DNA from: Clostridia bacterium
GTDB lineage: Bacteria; Bacillota; Clostridia; Christensenellales; Aristaeellaceae
Direction: 5' to 3'
Assembly: GCA_017410455.1 (NCBI GenBank)
Contig: JAFQQT010000093.1
Location: forward strand, 46,514 to 110,513
DNA length: 64,000 nucleotides
The notes beneath the pieces were generated by a model. The model worked only from the letters and a program-made list of their open reading frames with translations, was not told where the DNA came from and ran no database searches. Shown here one piece after another: positions 17,853-26,030 of this stretch (the stretch's first letter is position 1; the number at the start of each line of letters is the position of its first letter). The position numbers and the translations under genes were made by a program.

Positions 17853-17874
17853 GAGCGCTCCGGCGCTCTTTTTT
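17853..17874 (+). terminator. terminator of the LCP operon
   Basis: GAGCGC (17853-17858), loop TCCG, GCGCTC (17863-17868), then TTTTTT. Confidence 0.9.
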
Positions 17875-17949
17875 CGTGCATGAGGGCCCACAATGTCATT
17901 TTGCGACGGAACTGCGAGCATTTCCCGGCCAATTCGCGCCCTGCAGCCC

Positions 17950-17977
17950 TTGACAGATGCGGTTTGTGACGTATAAT
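17950..17977 (+). promoter_or_regulatory. strong sigma-A promoter
   Basis: TTGACA (17950-17955), 16-base spacer, TATAAT (17972-17977). Transcription should begin near 17984, which rules out the in-frame ATG at 17983 as the start of the next gene. Confidence 0.85.
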
Positions 17978-18036
17978 AGAGAATGCGGTTTGCTTTGCCG
18001 GCAACCGCCATCCGCATCAACAGGGAGGTGGCAACA

Positions 18037-19086
18037 TTGCTGCGGGAGACGAACATTCAGCGCCTGCACTGGGCAGACAAGACAATGAGCCTGCTGCGGC
18101 AATCGCAGCTTGAATCCTGCGAGCGGCGGCTGTCCCGCCTGCCCGCCTTCGGGCTGTATACCTCCGATGACGACCTGCACGCCGAGGAGCTCTGGTCCCT
18201 GTCGCTGGACGCGCAGTCCGCACCGCGCCAGACCCACCTGCACACCACGCAGGAGCTGCGGGCCATGGTGCTTGCACGCCTTCCGCTGGAGGCAACGCTA
18301 CTGACCATGGATGAGCACAGCCTCGTGGAGCGGCTGATCACCCTGGGGGGCGAAGCCGAGCTGCTGGACTGGCTGGAGATGTCCGCCGCAGAAACGCTGG
18401 TGCGCCGCCTGTGGTGCACCATCCGCCGGGATGAGGACCGCTTCATACTGCATCTGCCCTCACAGCTGCGCACGCCGCTGCTGCTGGTCCTCTCCGACCG
18501 CCGGCACGATGAAGCGCGCAGCCGCCTGCAGCGCCACGACGCCATCATCCGTGCGCTGCTGTACCTGGGAGGCCTGCTGCACTTCAGCGAGCCGCTGGAG
18601 CGCATCGTTGCGGACGTGCTGCTCTGCAAGGAACCGGGCAAGCAGGAATATGCGCTGGCCACGCGATATCTGCAGGCCGCGTACGATTTTTTCTACGACC
18701 GGGATGGCGAGATGATCCTGCTGCACCCCGGGCTGGCTGAACCGGAGCGGCTCTTCAGCGCCATGCCGCAGAAGGACTCTGCGCCCCTGGAGCTGGACGA
18801 GGACACCATCCGTGGCGCCATGGAGGGCCTGATGCCCGAGGAGCGCCAGCTCTTCACGCGCCTGTACGGCCTGCTCAGCGGCGCGACCCGCCCCGAGATC
18901 TCCGTGGAGGAAGCCGTGGAGGACCTGCGCATGCTGGTCAAGCAGGGCGTTTCCCTGCCGGTGATGCGGGAGGTTCTCTCATCCATGCTGACCATCCAAC
19001 CCACCGCGGAAATGCTCCGCGCCGTGGATGAGCTCTATCTGATGACGCCCCGGTGGGGTGCGCTGCAGATGAACCGCCTTCAGTGA
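18037..19086 (+). CDS. conserved-looking protein of unknown function
   Basis: 349 aa, not recognised. It is a soluble, almost entirely helical protein rich in Leu, Glu and Arg, with no signal peptide or membrane helix. Start TTG 18037 is chosen because AGGGAGGTG (18022-18030) is well spaced and the promoter at 17950 excludes the upstream ATG. The gene leads a three-gene unit with an RluA-type pseudouridine synthase 14 bases downstream and a HAD phosphatase. No motif supports a specific function. Confidence 0.75.
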   Translation: MLRETNIQRLHWADKTMSLLRQSQLESCERRLSRLPAFGLYTSDDDLHAEELWSLSLDAQSAPRQTHLHTTQELRAMVLARLPLEATLLTMDEHSLVERLITLGGEAELLDWLEMSAAETLVRRLWCTIRRDEDRFILHLPSQLRTPLLLVLSDRRHDEARSRLQRHDAIIRALLYLGGLLHFSEPLERIVADVLLCKEPGKQEYALATRYLQAAYDFFYDRDGEMILLHPGLAEPERLFSAMPQKDSAPLELDEDTIRGAMEGLMPEERQLFTRLYGLLSGATRPEISVEEAVEDLRMLVKQGVSLPVMREVLSSMLTIQPTAEMLRAVDELYLMTPRWGALQMNRLQ

Positions 19087-19100
19087 GGGCAGGAGTTGCC

Positions 19101-19967
19101 ATGAAATACGAATTCATCACCGATACTGCGGCGGAAGGGCAGCGCATCGACGCCTGCATCCGCCGCTTTTTGCCGGAGCTGCCCGCCCGCACGGCACAGC
19201 AGTCCTTCCAGCGGCGCGATGTGAAGCTGGATGGCCGCCGCGTCAGGCCCGACGTCCGCGTGACCGCCGGGCAGAAAGTCGAGCTCTTCTGCATGGAGCA
19301 GGCTGCCCCGCTGGTGGACGTCATCTTCGAGGATGAGGATGTGCTGCTGGTCAACAAGCGCGCAGGCATCAGCGTGGAGCCGGACGAAAAGGGCGGCGTC
19401 ACCCTCAGCGACCTGGCGCTGAAGCATGTGCGCCTGAAGGATCCTGCCGCCCCTGCACCCCGCGCCGTTCACCGCCTGGATAACCAGACCTGCGGCCTGC
19501 TGCTGTTCGCAAAGAACCCCCGGGCTGAGGCCATCCTCGTGCAGGCCTTCCGCGAGCGCACGATGGACAAGCGCTACATCTGCCTCGTGCGCGGCATGAT
19601 GAAGCCGCCCGCCGCAACCTGCCACGCCTACCTGAGCAAGGATGCAAAGGCTTCCCGCGTGTTCATCCATGATAATCCCGCGCCCGGCGCACGGCCCATC
19701 ATCACCGCCTATGAGACCCTCGAAAGCGGCCCCGTGAGCCGCCTGGAGGTGCATCTGATCACCGGCCGCACCCATCAGATCCGCGCCCACCTCGCCGCCC
19801 TGGGGCACCCCCTGCTGGGCGATGACGTCTACGGCGACCGGGCCTTCAACCGCCAGCAGAAGGTGCAGGGCCGCCTCTGCCTGTGCGCGGCGAAGCTGAC
19901 CATCGACACCGGCGGCGCGCTGCCCGGCCTTGATGGCCGCGCATTCTCCGTCAAAGCGCCCTTCTGA
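19101..19967 (+). CDS. RluA-family 23S rRNA/tRNA pseudouridine synthase
   Basis: 288 aa. Converts uridine to pseudouridine in structured RNA. An N-terminal S4-like RNA-binding segment (SFQRRDVKLDGRRVRPDVRV) precedes the catalytic domain with VHRLDNQTCGLLLFAKN, in which the HRLD Asp near residue 126 is the nucleophile, and ITGRTHQIRAHLAALGHPLLGDDVYG's family-typical C-terminal motif. An in-frame ATG at 19053 lies inside the previous gene; GGCAGGAGTTGCC before 19101 supports the later start. The target nucleotide cannot be told from sequence. Confidence 0.92.
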   Translation: MKYEFITDTAAEGQRIDACIRRFLPELPARTAQQSFQRRDVKLDGRRVRPDVRVTAGQKVELFCMEQAAPLVDVIFEDEDVLLVNKRAGISVEPDEKGGVTLSDLALKHVRLKDPAAPAPRAVHRLDNQTCGLLLFAKNPRAEAILVQAFRERTMDKRYICLVRGMMKPPAATCHAYLSKDAKASRVFIHDNPAPGARPIITAYETLESGPVSRLEVHLITGRTHQIRAHLAALGHPLLGDDVYGDRAFNRQQKVQGRLCLCAAKLTIDTGGALPGLDGRAFSVKAPF

Positions 19968-19978
19968 TGGAGGTTCCC

Positions 19979-20845
19979 ATGCAGCCCATCCGCCTGATTG
20001 CCCTTGACATGGACGGGACGCTCCTCACCCGCACGTCCCCCACATCGGCCTGCATCCCCCCGCAGAACGCTGCCGCCCTCCGGCGCTGCCTGGACGCCGG
20101 CGTTCATATTGTCCTTGCATCCGGGCGCATGCCGGATGATGCCGCCTTTTTCGCCCTGGACGCCGGCCTCGCGCCCCACATCATCGGCCTGAACGGCAGC
20201 GTCACCCTCGACGAACCCATGGGCGTCCCCGTGAGCGAGCACCTGCTGCCTGAGAATACAGCGCGGGAGGTATGTTCCATCCTGGCGGAAGCATCGGTTG
20301 ACGTGGTGGTCTTTGGCCTGTGGGAAGTCTGCTGCCTGCAGGATCGGCCCCTGTCCTGGGCACAGCAGGAACTGGGCAGCTATTTCGGCCGCCCGGGAGG
20401 TCGCCTCGCCTACCGAACAGGCGCATCCGCCGCTGACGCCCTGCTGGACCGGGCCGGGAAGATCGTCGCCATCTCCCGGGGAGATCCCGCCGTGCTGGGT
20501 GTGGCACGCGACCGCATCGCCAGCGCATGCCCCGATGTGCGCATCACCAGCAGCTGGATCAACAATTTCGAGGTCAACCCCGCCGGTGTGGATAAGGGCA
20601 GCGCCCTCGCCGGCCTCGCTGAACGCCTGGGCATCCCCCTGTCGCAGACGATGGCCATCGGCGACAACGGCAACGACGCGCCCATGCTGCGCACCGCCGG
20701 ATGCGGCGTGGCCATGGGCAATGCAACGGAAGAGGCCATCCGCGCCGCAGGCCATATCACCCTGCCCTGTGAGGCCTGTGGTGTGGCAGCGGCCATCAAC
20801 GCGCTGGTTTTTGGCGAAAGCTTCCCTGGCGTTCGACCTCTGTGA
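19979..20845 (+). CDS. HAD-superfamily (Cof-type) phosphatase
   Basis: 288 aa. HAD type IIB phosphatase. Motif I ALDMDGTLL has the nucleophile Asp10 and acid Asp12; motif II is LASGR; motif III/IV is GDNGNDAPML near residue 225, preceded by the family-typical EVNPAGVDKGSAL. These enzymes dephosphorylate sugar phosphates, FMN and related small molecules. An ATG at 19967 overlaps the previous stop, but GGAGG (19969-19973) supports ATG 19979. Third gene of the unit from 17950. Confidence 0.9.
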   Translation: MQPIRLIALDMDGTLLTRTSPTSACIPPQNAAALRRCLDAGVHIVLASGRMPDDAAFFALDAGLAPHIIGLNGSVTLDEPMGVPVSEHLLPENTAREVCSILAEASVDVVVFGLWEVCCLQDRPLSWAQQELGSYFGRPGGRLAYRTGASAADALLDRAGKIVAISRGDPAVLGVARDRIASACPDVRITSSWINNFEVNPAGVDKGSALAGLAERLGIPLSQTMAIGDNGNDAPMLRTAGCGVAMGNATEEAIRAAGHITLPCEACGVAAAINALVFGESFPGVRPL

Positions 20846-20876
20846 AGCCTGTTCCCAACCGGAGCAGGCTTATTTG
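20845..20876 (+). terminator. weak terminator after HAD gene
   Basis: AAGCCTG (20845-20851) pairs with CAGGCTT (20865-20871), followed only by ATTTG; lies between convergent genes. Confidence 0.5.
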
Positions 20877-20882
20877 CATGCA

Positions 20883-21716
20883 TTACTCGCCGCTGAGCTG
20901 CCGTCGGGCGCGGATCTCCTCATCATACATCTGCATCCCATGCCCCTTGAGCGAGGCAGAAAGCGCATGTACAGATGCGGCAGCCTCCTGAAGCGCCTTC
21001 GCCCGGGCCGTCCAGCCTTCAGCCCGCTGCAGCAGCTGCTGCACCATTTCGGGCGTCTGCCTGCCAAAGCGGTCCTGCGCCGTCTCGGCCCAGAGGCTGA
21101 TCTGTGCACTCAGATCCGAGACGGTCTTCAACGCCTCATCCACCGTGATCTGCCCTGCGTCAAGCAGCGCTGAGGCGTCCCGCAGGAGCGCGCCAGCGCC
21201 GGCAAACAGCGTCAGTCCCGCTTCCGCCACATCCAGCTGCCCGGCCATCCCCGTCAGGCGCAGCCGCAGCTCAGGGCACGTCCAGGCATACTGGTAGGTC
21301 TCCACCCGCTGCATCTCGCCCAGCCGCTGACGCACCGTTGCCGCATCCTCCTCCCTGCCATAGCTGGCGATGAATACGCGCCACTTTCCGCCATCCTCGA
21401 CAACTGTTCCCGGAGCCCCGCGATCGGCATAGGCCGCAGCCTTTTCCGCGGCCGCCTCCTGCTGGGAGAACACGCCCGTCTGGATGGTGTACCAGACCTC
21501 CTCCGGCAGGCATACCTCCCGGGTAACGACCGTGCGGTCGAATGCAGCAGTGACCGGTGTTGGCGTTGCCGCCCGAAGACCATCAACCTGCATCATCCCC
21601 GATCTGCGGCTGATGATGACCGCCAGGGTTATCACAGCAGCCATTGTCCCGACGAGAATCAGCGCCCTCCTGATTCTCCGCCTGCGCCTGTAGCGGGTCC
21701 TTCGCATCCGCGTCAT
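20883..21716 (-). CDS. SPOR-domain membrane protein, possible SpoIIB-like
   Basis: 277 aa. A very basic N-terminus (RMRRTRYRRRRRIRR) precedes one membrane helix (ALILVGTMAAVITLAVII), then a SPOR domain at ~55-135 (EVWYTIQTGVFSQQEAAAEK ... WRVFIASYGREEDAATVRQRL) and a helical C-terminal region. SPOR domains bind denuded glycan strands at division or engulfment septa. ATG 21731 is in frame, but GGGGGGAG just downstream acts as Shine-Dalgarno for ATG 21716. A sigma-E-like promoter sits directly upstream, so a sporulation role similar to SpoIIB, also a SPOR protein with one TM, is a reasonable inference. Confidence 0.8.
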   Translation of the reverse strand: MTRMRRTRYRRRRRIRRALILVGTMAAVITLAVIISRRSGMMQVDGLRAATPTPVTAAFDRTVVTREVCLPEEVWYTIQTGVFSQQEAAAEKAAAYADRGAPGTVVEDGGKWRVFIASYGREEDAATVRQRLGEMQRVETYQYAWTCPELRLRLTGMAGQLDVAEAGLTLFAGAGALLRDASALLDAGQITVDEALKTVSDLSAQISLWAETAQDRFGRQTPEMVQQLLQRAEGWTARAKALQEAAASVHALSASLKGHGMQMYDEEIRARRQLSGE

Positions 21717-21740
21717 TCCGCTCCCCCCCATTTCTGCTCA

Positions 21741-21769
21741 AGGCTATGCAACCCATGCGCGTGATATGC
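21741..21769 (-). promoter_or_regulatory. sigma-E-like promoter of the SPOR gene
   Basis: On the minus strand GCATATC (21763-21769), 14-base spacer, CATAGCCT (21741-21748): 6 of 7 and 6 of 8 matches to KMATATT-N14-CATACAHT, the same architecture as the promoter at 7329. Transcription would start a few bases before ATG 21731, leaving that ATG without a leader. Confidence 0.55.
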
Positions 21770-21771
21770 AC

Positions 21772-21800
21772 TTGCCATCCCGCGCCGGATATGGTATGAT
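21772..21800 (+). promoter_or_regulatory. sigma-A promoter of the DUF6062 gene
   Basis: TTGCCA (21772-21777), 17-base spacer, TGGTATGAT extended -10 (TATGAT 21795-21800). It overlaps the divergent SPOR promoter region back to back. Confidence 0.78.
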
Positions 21801-21831
21801 GGTGGCAAGAACTGACCGGAGGTGCCCGAAA

Positions 21832-22617
21832 TTGAGATACCACATCGACACGATTCCCGTGTGGGACGCGATCAAGCTCGACGGCGAATGCTTCCTCTGC
21901 GCGCTGAAGCGCAAGACCGAAATCGGCGAGGTCGAGCACTACCTCGGCGCGTCCGTCATGGAGCCGGATACGCGCATTCAGGTCAACCGCAAGGGCTTCT
22001 GCTGCCATCATCAGGTGATGCTGACCATCATCGGTAAGGATAACCGGCTCGGCCATGCGCTGATGCTGGAGAGCCACGTCGCCGAGACCCGCGAACGCCT
22101 CGCCAGGGCCTGCAAGCACATCCGCAGCGCTGCAAAGGGGGCGGCGTCCGGTTCCCTCATGGACCGGCTGACGGGCAAGACGCCCAGCCCTGCGAAGATG
22201 ATGGCCGACGCCGCACAGGAGCTGAGCGCGATGACGGAAACCTGCATCGTCTGTGATTCCATCAACGACAACATGGGGCGCTACCTGCACACCTTCTTTC
22301 ACCTCTACCAGAATGATACGGAATTCCGAAGGAAGTTCGAAGGCTGCAAGGGACTCTGTCTGCCCCACGCCGCAGAGCTGCTGACCCTCGCCCCCCAGGA
22401 GCTCTCCGCCAGCGCGCTGCCGACCTTTGCTGACGCCATCTGCCGCCTGGAAACCGAGAATTTCGACCGCATGCAGGAGGACATCAGCTGGTTCTGCCGC
22501 AAGTTCGATTACCGCTACTACGACGAGCCCTGGAAGAACAGCCGCGATGCCGTGGAGCGCACGATCAACAAACTCCGCGGCTGGTGTGTGGGGACAGAGC
22601 CCAACCCGCGCGACTGA
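21832..22617 (+). CDS. DUF6062 family protein
   Basis: 261 aa cytoplasmic protein of a clostridial family without known function. Visible marks are YHIDTIPVWDAIKLDGECFL at the start and a recurring Cys pattern: GECFLCAL, GFCCHHQVML, ETCIVCDSI, GLCLPHAAEL. The repeated C-x2-C and C-x2-H elements look like metal-binding sites. The start is TTG 21832, selected by GGAGGTG at 21818-21824 and by the promoter at 21772-21800; the in-frame ATG at 21766 lies above the promoter. Monocistronic, ending at a hairpin. Confidence 0.82.
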   Translation: MRYHIDTIPVWDAIKLDGECFLCALKRKTEIGEVEHYLGASVMEPDTRIQVNRKGFCCHHQVMLTIIGKDNRLGHALMLESHVAETRERLARACKHIRSAAKGAASGSLMDRLTGKTPSPAKMMADAAQELSAMTETCIVCDSINDNMGRYLHTFFHLYQNDTEFRRKFEGCKGLCLPHAAELLTLAPQELSASALPTFADAICRLETENFDRMQEDISWFCRKFDYRYYDEPWKNSRDAVERTINKLRGWCVGTEPNPRD

Positions 22618-22618
22618 T

Positions 22619-22649
22619 TCCCGTTTTGTACCTCATCCCGTTTTGTACC
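22619..22649 (+). repeat. tandem 14-base repeat, period 17
   Basis: TCCCGTTTTGTACC occurs at 22619-22632 and 22636-22649, just after the DUF6062 stop. No function is evident. Confidence 0.6.
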
Positions 22650-22663
22650 CCATATGGCAAATG

Positions 22664-22696
22664 AAAGCCGCAGCCCTTGCAGGTTGCGGCCTTTTG
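22664..22696 (+). terminator. terminator after the DUF6062 gene
   Basis: GCCGCA (22667-22672) pairs with TGCGGC (22685-22690), with AAA before and CTTTTG after; may serve both convergent genes. Confidence 0.75.
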
Positions 22697-22700
22697 ATAT

Positions 22701-23468
22701 TCAGTATTCTGCCTTGCGGAAGGTCTGCGCACATGCGCTGGCAATCCGCCCAACCTCCCGGGAGATGGTGCACACATGTGGCACATGCTCGAGCCAGAGC
22801 ATCCCGGCACAATCGCTCCCCACGCCATTGAGAATGACGTCCGCGCTGTCGGCGGTGATAGTTCCGTCCTGCCGGCTCTGCACCACCAGCAGCGGGCACT
22901 GCACAGCATGCAGGTCGCGCCTTGCCAGCTGGATCAGGTGGTGGAGATCCCCGGCGCATTTCGTCGGGAAGCCCGGATAACCGATATCATAGCGATCGTC
23001 CAGCAGGCCGGCACTCTCGCCTCTGGCACGCCACATCACCCGTGGCACGAAGGGCGAAACCAGCTTCGCATACGGCAGCATCGGGTTGCGCGCAGCCATT
23101 GGCGCAGAGATTGCCGCAATGGCAGTGGGGTGCATCTGCTCAGCGATGCACAGCGCAAGGCATCCCCCCATGCTCAGACCCGCCACGCTGACATAACGGC
23201 AGCACTCCTGCAGCTTGCAGAAGGCTTCCTTCGCCGCGTCCAGCCAGTCCTGCCAGCCGGTCTTCCCCATGGCTTCCATGCTCACGGCATGGCCGGGCAG
23301 GTTGATGCCCATCACGGTGAATCCCTGCTGGTGCAGCAGCTCTCCCAGGGGGCGCATATGCGCCACGCTGCCTGTGAAGCCATGCAGCAACAGCACGCCA
23401 TGATCGCCGCCCTGCAGCATGAATGGCTGGCACACAGCATCGGAAAAGTCGCGTTCAGGCCTTGTCAT
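22701..23468 (-). CDS. alpha/beta-hydrolase, carboxylesterase-like
   Basis: 255 aa. LLHGFTGS near residue 27 forms the oxyanion region, GLSMGG is the nucleophile elbow, QDGTI carries the catalytic Asp, and HVPHVCTI supplies the His. The layout matches Est30-type carboxylesterases and monoacylglycerol lipases that hydrolyse short-chain esters in the cytoplasm. In-frame ATGs at 23486 and 23483 are spanned by the GGAGGTG that spaces correctly for ATG 23468. It is downstream of spoIIE on the same strand with a 92-base gap that includes a small inverted repeat (CACAAA...TTTGTG, 23506-23525). Substrate is unknown. Confidence 0.87.
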   Translation of the reverse strand: MTRPERDFSDAVCQPFMLQGGDHGVLLLHGFTGSVAHMRPLGELLHQQGFTVMGINLPGHAVSMEAMGKTGWQDWLDAAKEAFCKLQECCRYVSVAGLSMGGCLALCIAEQMHPTAIAAISAPMAARNPMLPYAKLVSPFVPRVMWRARGESAGLLDDRYDIGYPGFPTKCAGDLHHLIQLARRDLHAVQCPLLVVQSRQDGTITADSADVILNGVGSDCAGMLWLEHVPHVCTISREVGRIASACAQTFRKAEY

Positions 23469-23560
23469 GCCCGGCACCTCCATCAAGGGTAGTTTTCAGG
23501 ATTCCCACAAAGGGTATATTTTGTGACATCTCCCCGATTCCCCTTCATCTTCAAATCCCA

Positions 23561-25897
23561 TTATACCTCTTCTGCAGCGGTTTGTACAGCCCTGATCCGC
23601 ACGACAAGGACTGTCTGATCATCCCTTCGACAGCCATCGGCAGCATTTGCAGCGGCTTGCACGAGGTTCAGCGCAGCATCCGTGGGATCCTCCCCCAGCG
23701 CCTGTTCAACGGTACGCTCAAGCCCTCCGGCAGGAAAGGCCTCCTCAACGCCATCGCTCATCATCACAATCGCATCCCCTGTCTTCAGGCGGAACACGCG
23801 CTCACCAGCTTCCGCGCCTTCCAGGATGCCCAAAGGCAGCGCATCCCCTGACAGCTGTGATAGTTCACCATTCTGCAGCAGATAACTGACAGCCGAGCCC
23901 ATCTTCACCAACGTCCCACGCCCCGACCAGAGATCAATCAGAAGCAGATCCACCGTGATGAAGCGTTCGCCGTTGCCACCCAGCATCATCATGCCGTTGA
24001 CCACCGTCAGCGTCTGCTGCAGCGTGTATCCTGCGTCGAGGCAGAGCCGCAGCAGCTCCACCGTCTGCCTGGATGAGAGTGCCGCATCATCCCCATGGCC
24101 CATGCCGTCGGACACAGCAGCCATGTAGCGCCCGTCCTGCAGCAGGCCATGCCATGCTGTATCGCCGCAGACGCACTGGCCATCGCTGCTGATGCTGCAC
24201 ACCCCGCATACCGCTTCCAGCGGCGGCCGCTGCACAATGAGAACCCGCCCCTGATCGATGCTGGCCGTCATCATCGCAACGCCGGTTGCCTCCGCCACCA
24301 GGCTGCACAGCTCCTCCGCCTGTCCGCGTGCATTGTTGATATCCTCCAGCCGGAAGACCGCCTGCACATGCCCCTGAATCCGCCGCAGCCACATCAGGCG
24401 CACCGGCGCAGCCGCGTCTGACAGCGCCGACCGTATTCTGCGGGAATCCAGCGCATCCCACCAGTTCTCCCCCTGCGTCAGGTGCGCAAACCGCCGCGCC
24501 GCCCCCGCCATGGCAGACAGGTGCGTCACCAGCATACTCCGCTGCTCCCGGGACTGGGCCACATGCCGCCGCTGTACCGCATCCTCCCGGCGGAGCGCCT
24601 CCATACCCTGCTGCAGCATGTGGAGCCGGTGGCACCCCAACCCCCGCAGGCCCTCAAGGGCGGCTTGCCACACGTTCTCATCCCCATCCCGGTAGGCCCA
24701 GACAGCCTCGGCCTGCGCTGCTGCTGCGTCCGAACCCAGGCATCCGCATTGCTCCGGGCAGCCTGCGCAAAGCCGTTCTGTCCACCACGCGCCGTTGCGG
24801 ATTTCCTTCTTCCCCCCCGGCATGGGAATGGCCATGGTCATCGCATCCACCGTGCGCTCCCAGGCAGCCAGCATGCTGGATGCATACGCATCGCAGGCCG
24901 GAGAAGGCACATGCCGGAGGCGCAGCATCTGCCGGTGGATTTGCGCCATGCGCCGCTCGGGCATGAGCAACGCTGCCGCGCTGACGATCGCCACCGCTGC
25001 CGCACATCCCGGCACACTGATCCGGGTCAGAATGAGCACCATCAGCGCAACGCATGCGAAGGCTGCGCAGCACAGCCACCGCCGCTCCGATGCCCGCATC
25101 ACACCGGCGAGGAAACCACCCGTCGCCAGGGCGACTGTGAGCATCACGGGCAGCCCCGTCAACCCCAGGGCCATGCCGGCAAGCAGGGCTGCAGCGCAAC
25201 CCGCCATCGCGCCCATGTGCGTGGCAGTCAGCAGCACGCCCGCGCAGGCCAGCGACATCCCCACATTCACCCCGGCTACATGCAGCTGCGCACCGCCGCA
25301 GATGAGCAGTAATCCCAGGGCAGATGCGCCGGTGCGGTCCTCCAGGCTCTCCAGAGGACGCGGCGCCCCGGTTTCGTCCTTCGCCGTCACAGCCATGATT
25401 CCCCGGCAGATCACGGGCGCGCACAGCACGCTGAAAGCCACCGAAGCCATCGCCAGCAGCAGTGGACGCGCCATCGGTGCAGCCCACGCCCGAAGCACCA
25501 TCGGCAGCAGAGACATGCCCGTTGCCAGCAGCAACGCGGGGTTCTTCCGACCCCTGAGCCACCTTGCCGCACACAGCAGCAGCGCCAGCGTCACAAGATT
25601 CTCCCACCGCGCGTCCAGCCCCGACAGGAGCCTGAGCAGCACCGCCGCCGCTGCCCCCACCGCCGGCCAGCGGATCGGTCGTCCCAGCGCGGCCAGCGAA
25701 GCAACATAGGCCGCATGCAGCCCGGATGGCATCTCCAGCACATCCGCCAGGGCCAGCAGGCACGCCGGCGCACCCCGGGCGAAGGCCTTCATCGCCGCCA
25801 TCACCGCCTCCCGCCCGGGCAGCCGCAGCGCAAACCGCCGCCCGTCCATCAGCCATTCCCCGCGCCGTCGCCTGTGCCTGTACACCGTTTCTGCCAT
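23561..25897 (-). CDS. spoIIE: stage II sporulation protein E (PP2C phosphatase)
   Basis: 778 aa (Bacillus 827). SpoIIE dephosphorylates SpoIIAA-P to free sigma-F in the forespore and also helps place the polar septum. About ten membrane helices fill residues ~30-320, a regulatory region follows, and a PP2C domain occupies the last ~210 residues, with the metal-binding VSDGMGHGDDA, VNGMMMLGGNGERFITVDLL and IVMMSDGVEEAF blocks. The start is ATG 25897 after GCGGGGGTG; the frame runs 64 codons further upstream but that part does not look coding. No Spo0A box was recognised upstream by eye. Confidence 0.94.
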   Translation of the reverse strand: MAETVYRHRRRRGEWLMDGRRFALRLPGREAVMAAMKAFARGAPACLLALADVLEMPSGLHAAYVASLAALGRPIRWPAVGAAAAVLLRLLSGLDARWENLVTLALLLCAARWLRGRKNPALLLATGMSLLPMVLRAWAAPMARPLLLAMASVAFSVLCAPVICRGIMAVTAKDETGAPRPLESLEDRTGASALGLLLICGGAQLHVAGVNVGMSLACAGVLLTATHMGAMAGCAAALLAGMALGLTGLPVMLTVALATGGFLAGVMRASERRWLCCAAFACVALMVLILTRISVPGCAAAVAIVSAAALLMPERRMAQIHRQMLRLRHVPSPACDAYASSMLAAWERTVDAMTMAIPMPGGKKEIRNGAWWTERLCAGCPEQCGCLGSDAAAAQAEAVWAYRDGDENVWQAALEGLRGLGCHRLHMLQQGMEALRREDAVQRRHVAQSREQRSMLVTHLSAMAGAARRFAHLTQGENWWDALDSRRIRSALSDAAAPVRLMWLRRIQGHVQAVFRLEDINNARGQAEELCSLVAEATGVAMMTASIDQGRVLIVQRPPLEAVCGVCSISSDGQCVCGDTAWHGLLQDGRYMAAVSDGMGHGDDAALSSRQTVELLRLCLDAGYTLQQTLTVVNGMMMLGGNGERFITVDLLLIDLWSGRGTLVKMGSAVSYLLQNGELSQLSGDALPLGILEGAEAGERVFRLKTGDAIVMMSDGVEEAFPAGGLERTVEQALGEDPTDAALNLVQAAANAADGCRRDDQTVLVVRIRAVQTAAEEV

Positions 25898-25992
25898 ATG
25901 CCGCACCCCCGCGTCTTTGTGAGAGCAAGCATACGTCAGTTGCAGCCATGCGCGCGTCGATCGGGCGCGCAAAGCCCGTCGATGAAAACAGA

Positions 25993-26021
25993 AAGGCCCG
26001 GAAGCCGCAAAGCCTCCGGGC
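25993..26021 (-). terminator. terminator of the copper operon
   Basis: GCCCGGA (25996-26002) pairs with TCCGGGC (26015-26021); on the minus strand it is followed by CTTTC. Confidence 0.75.
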
Positions 26022-26030
26022 ACACTCATC

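Noticed and set aside
22619-22649. Two copies of a 14-base repeat as a regulatory site
   Set aside because: They lie after a stop codon and before a terminator, with no promoter nearby; kept only as a repeat.
25898-25992. Spo0A box upstream of spoIIE
   Set aside because: No TGTCGAA-like sequence is visible; only a GC-rich inverted repeat around 25958-25984.
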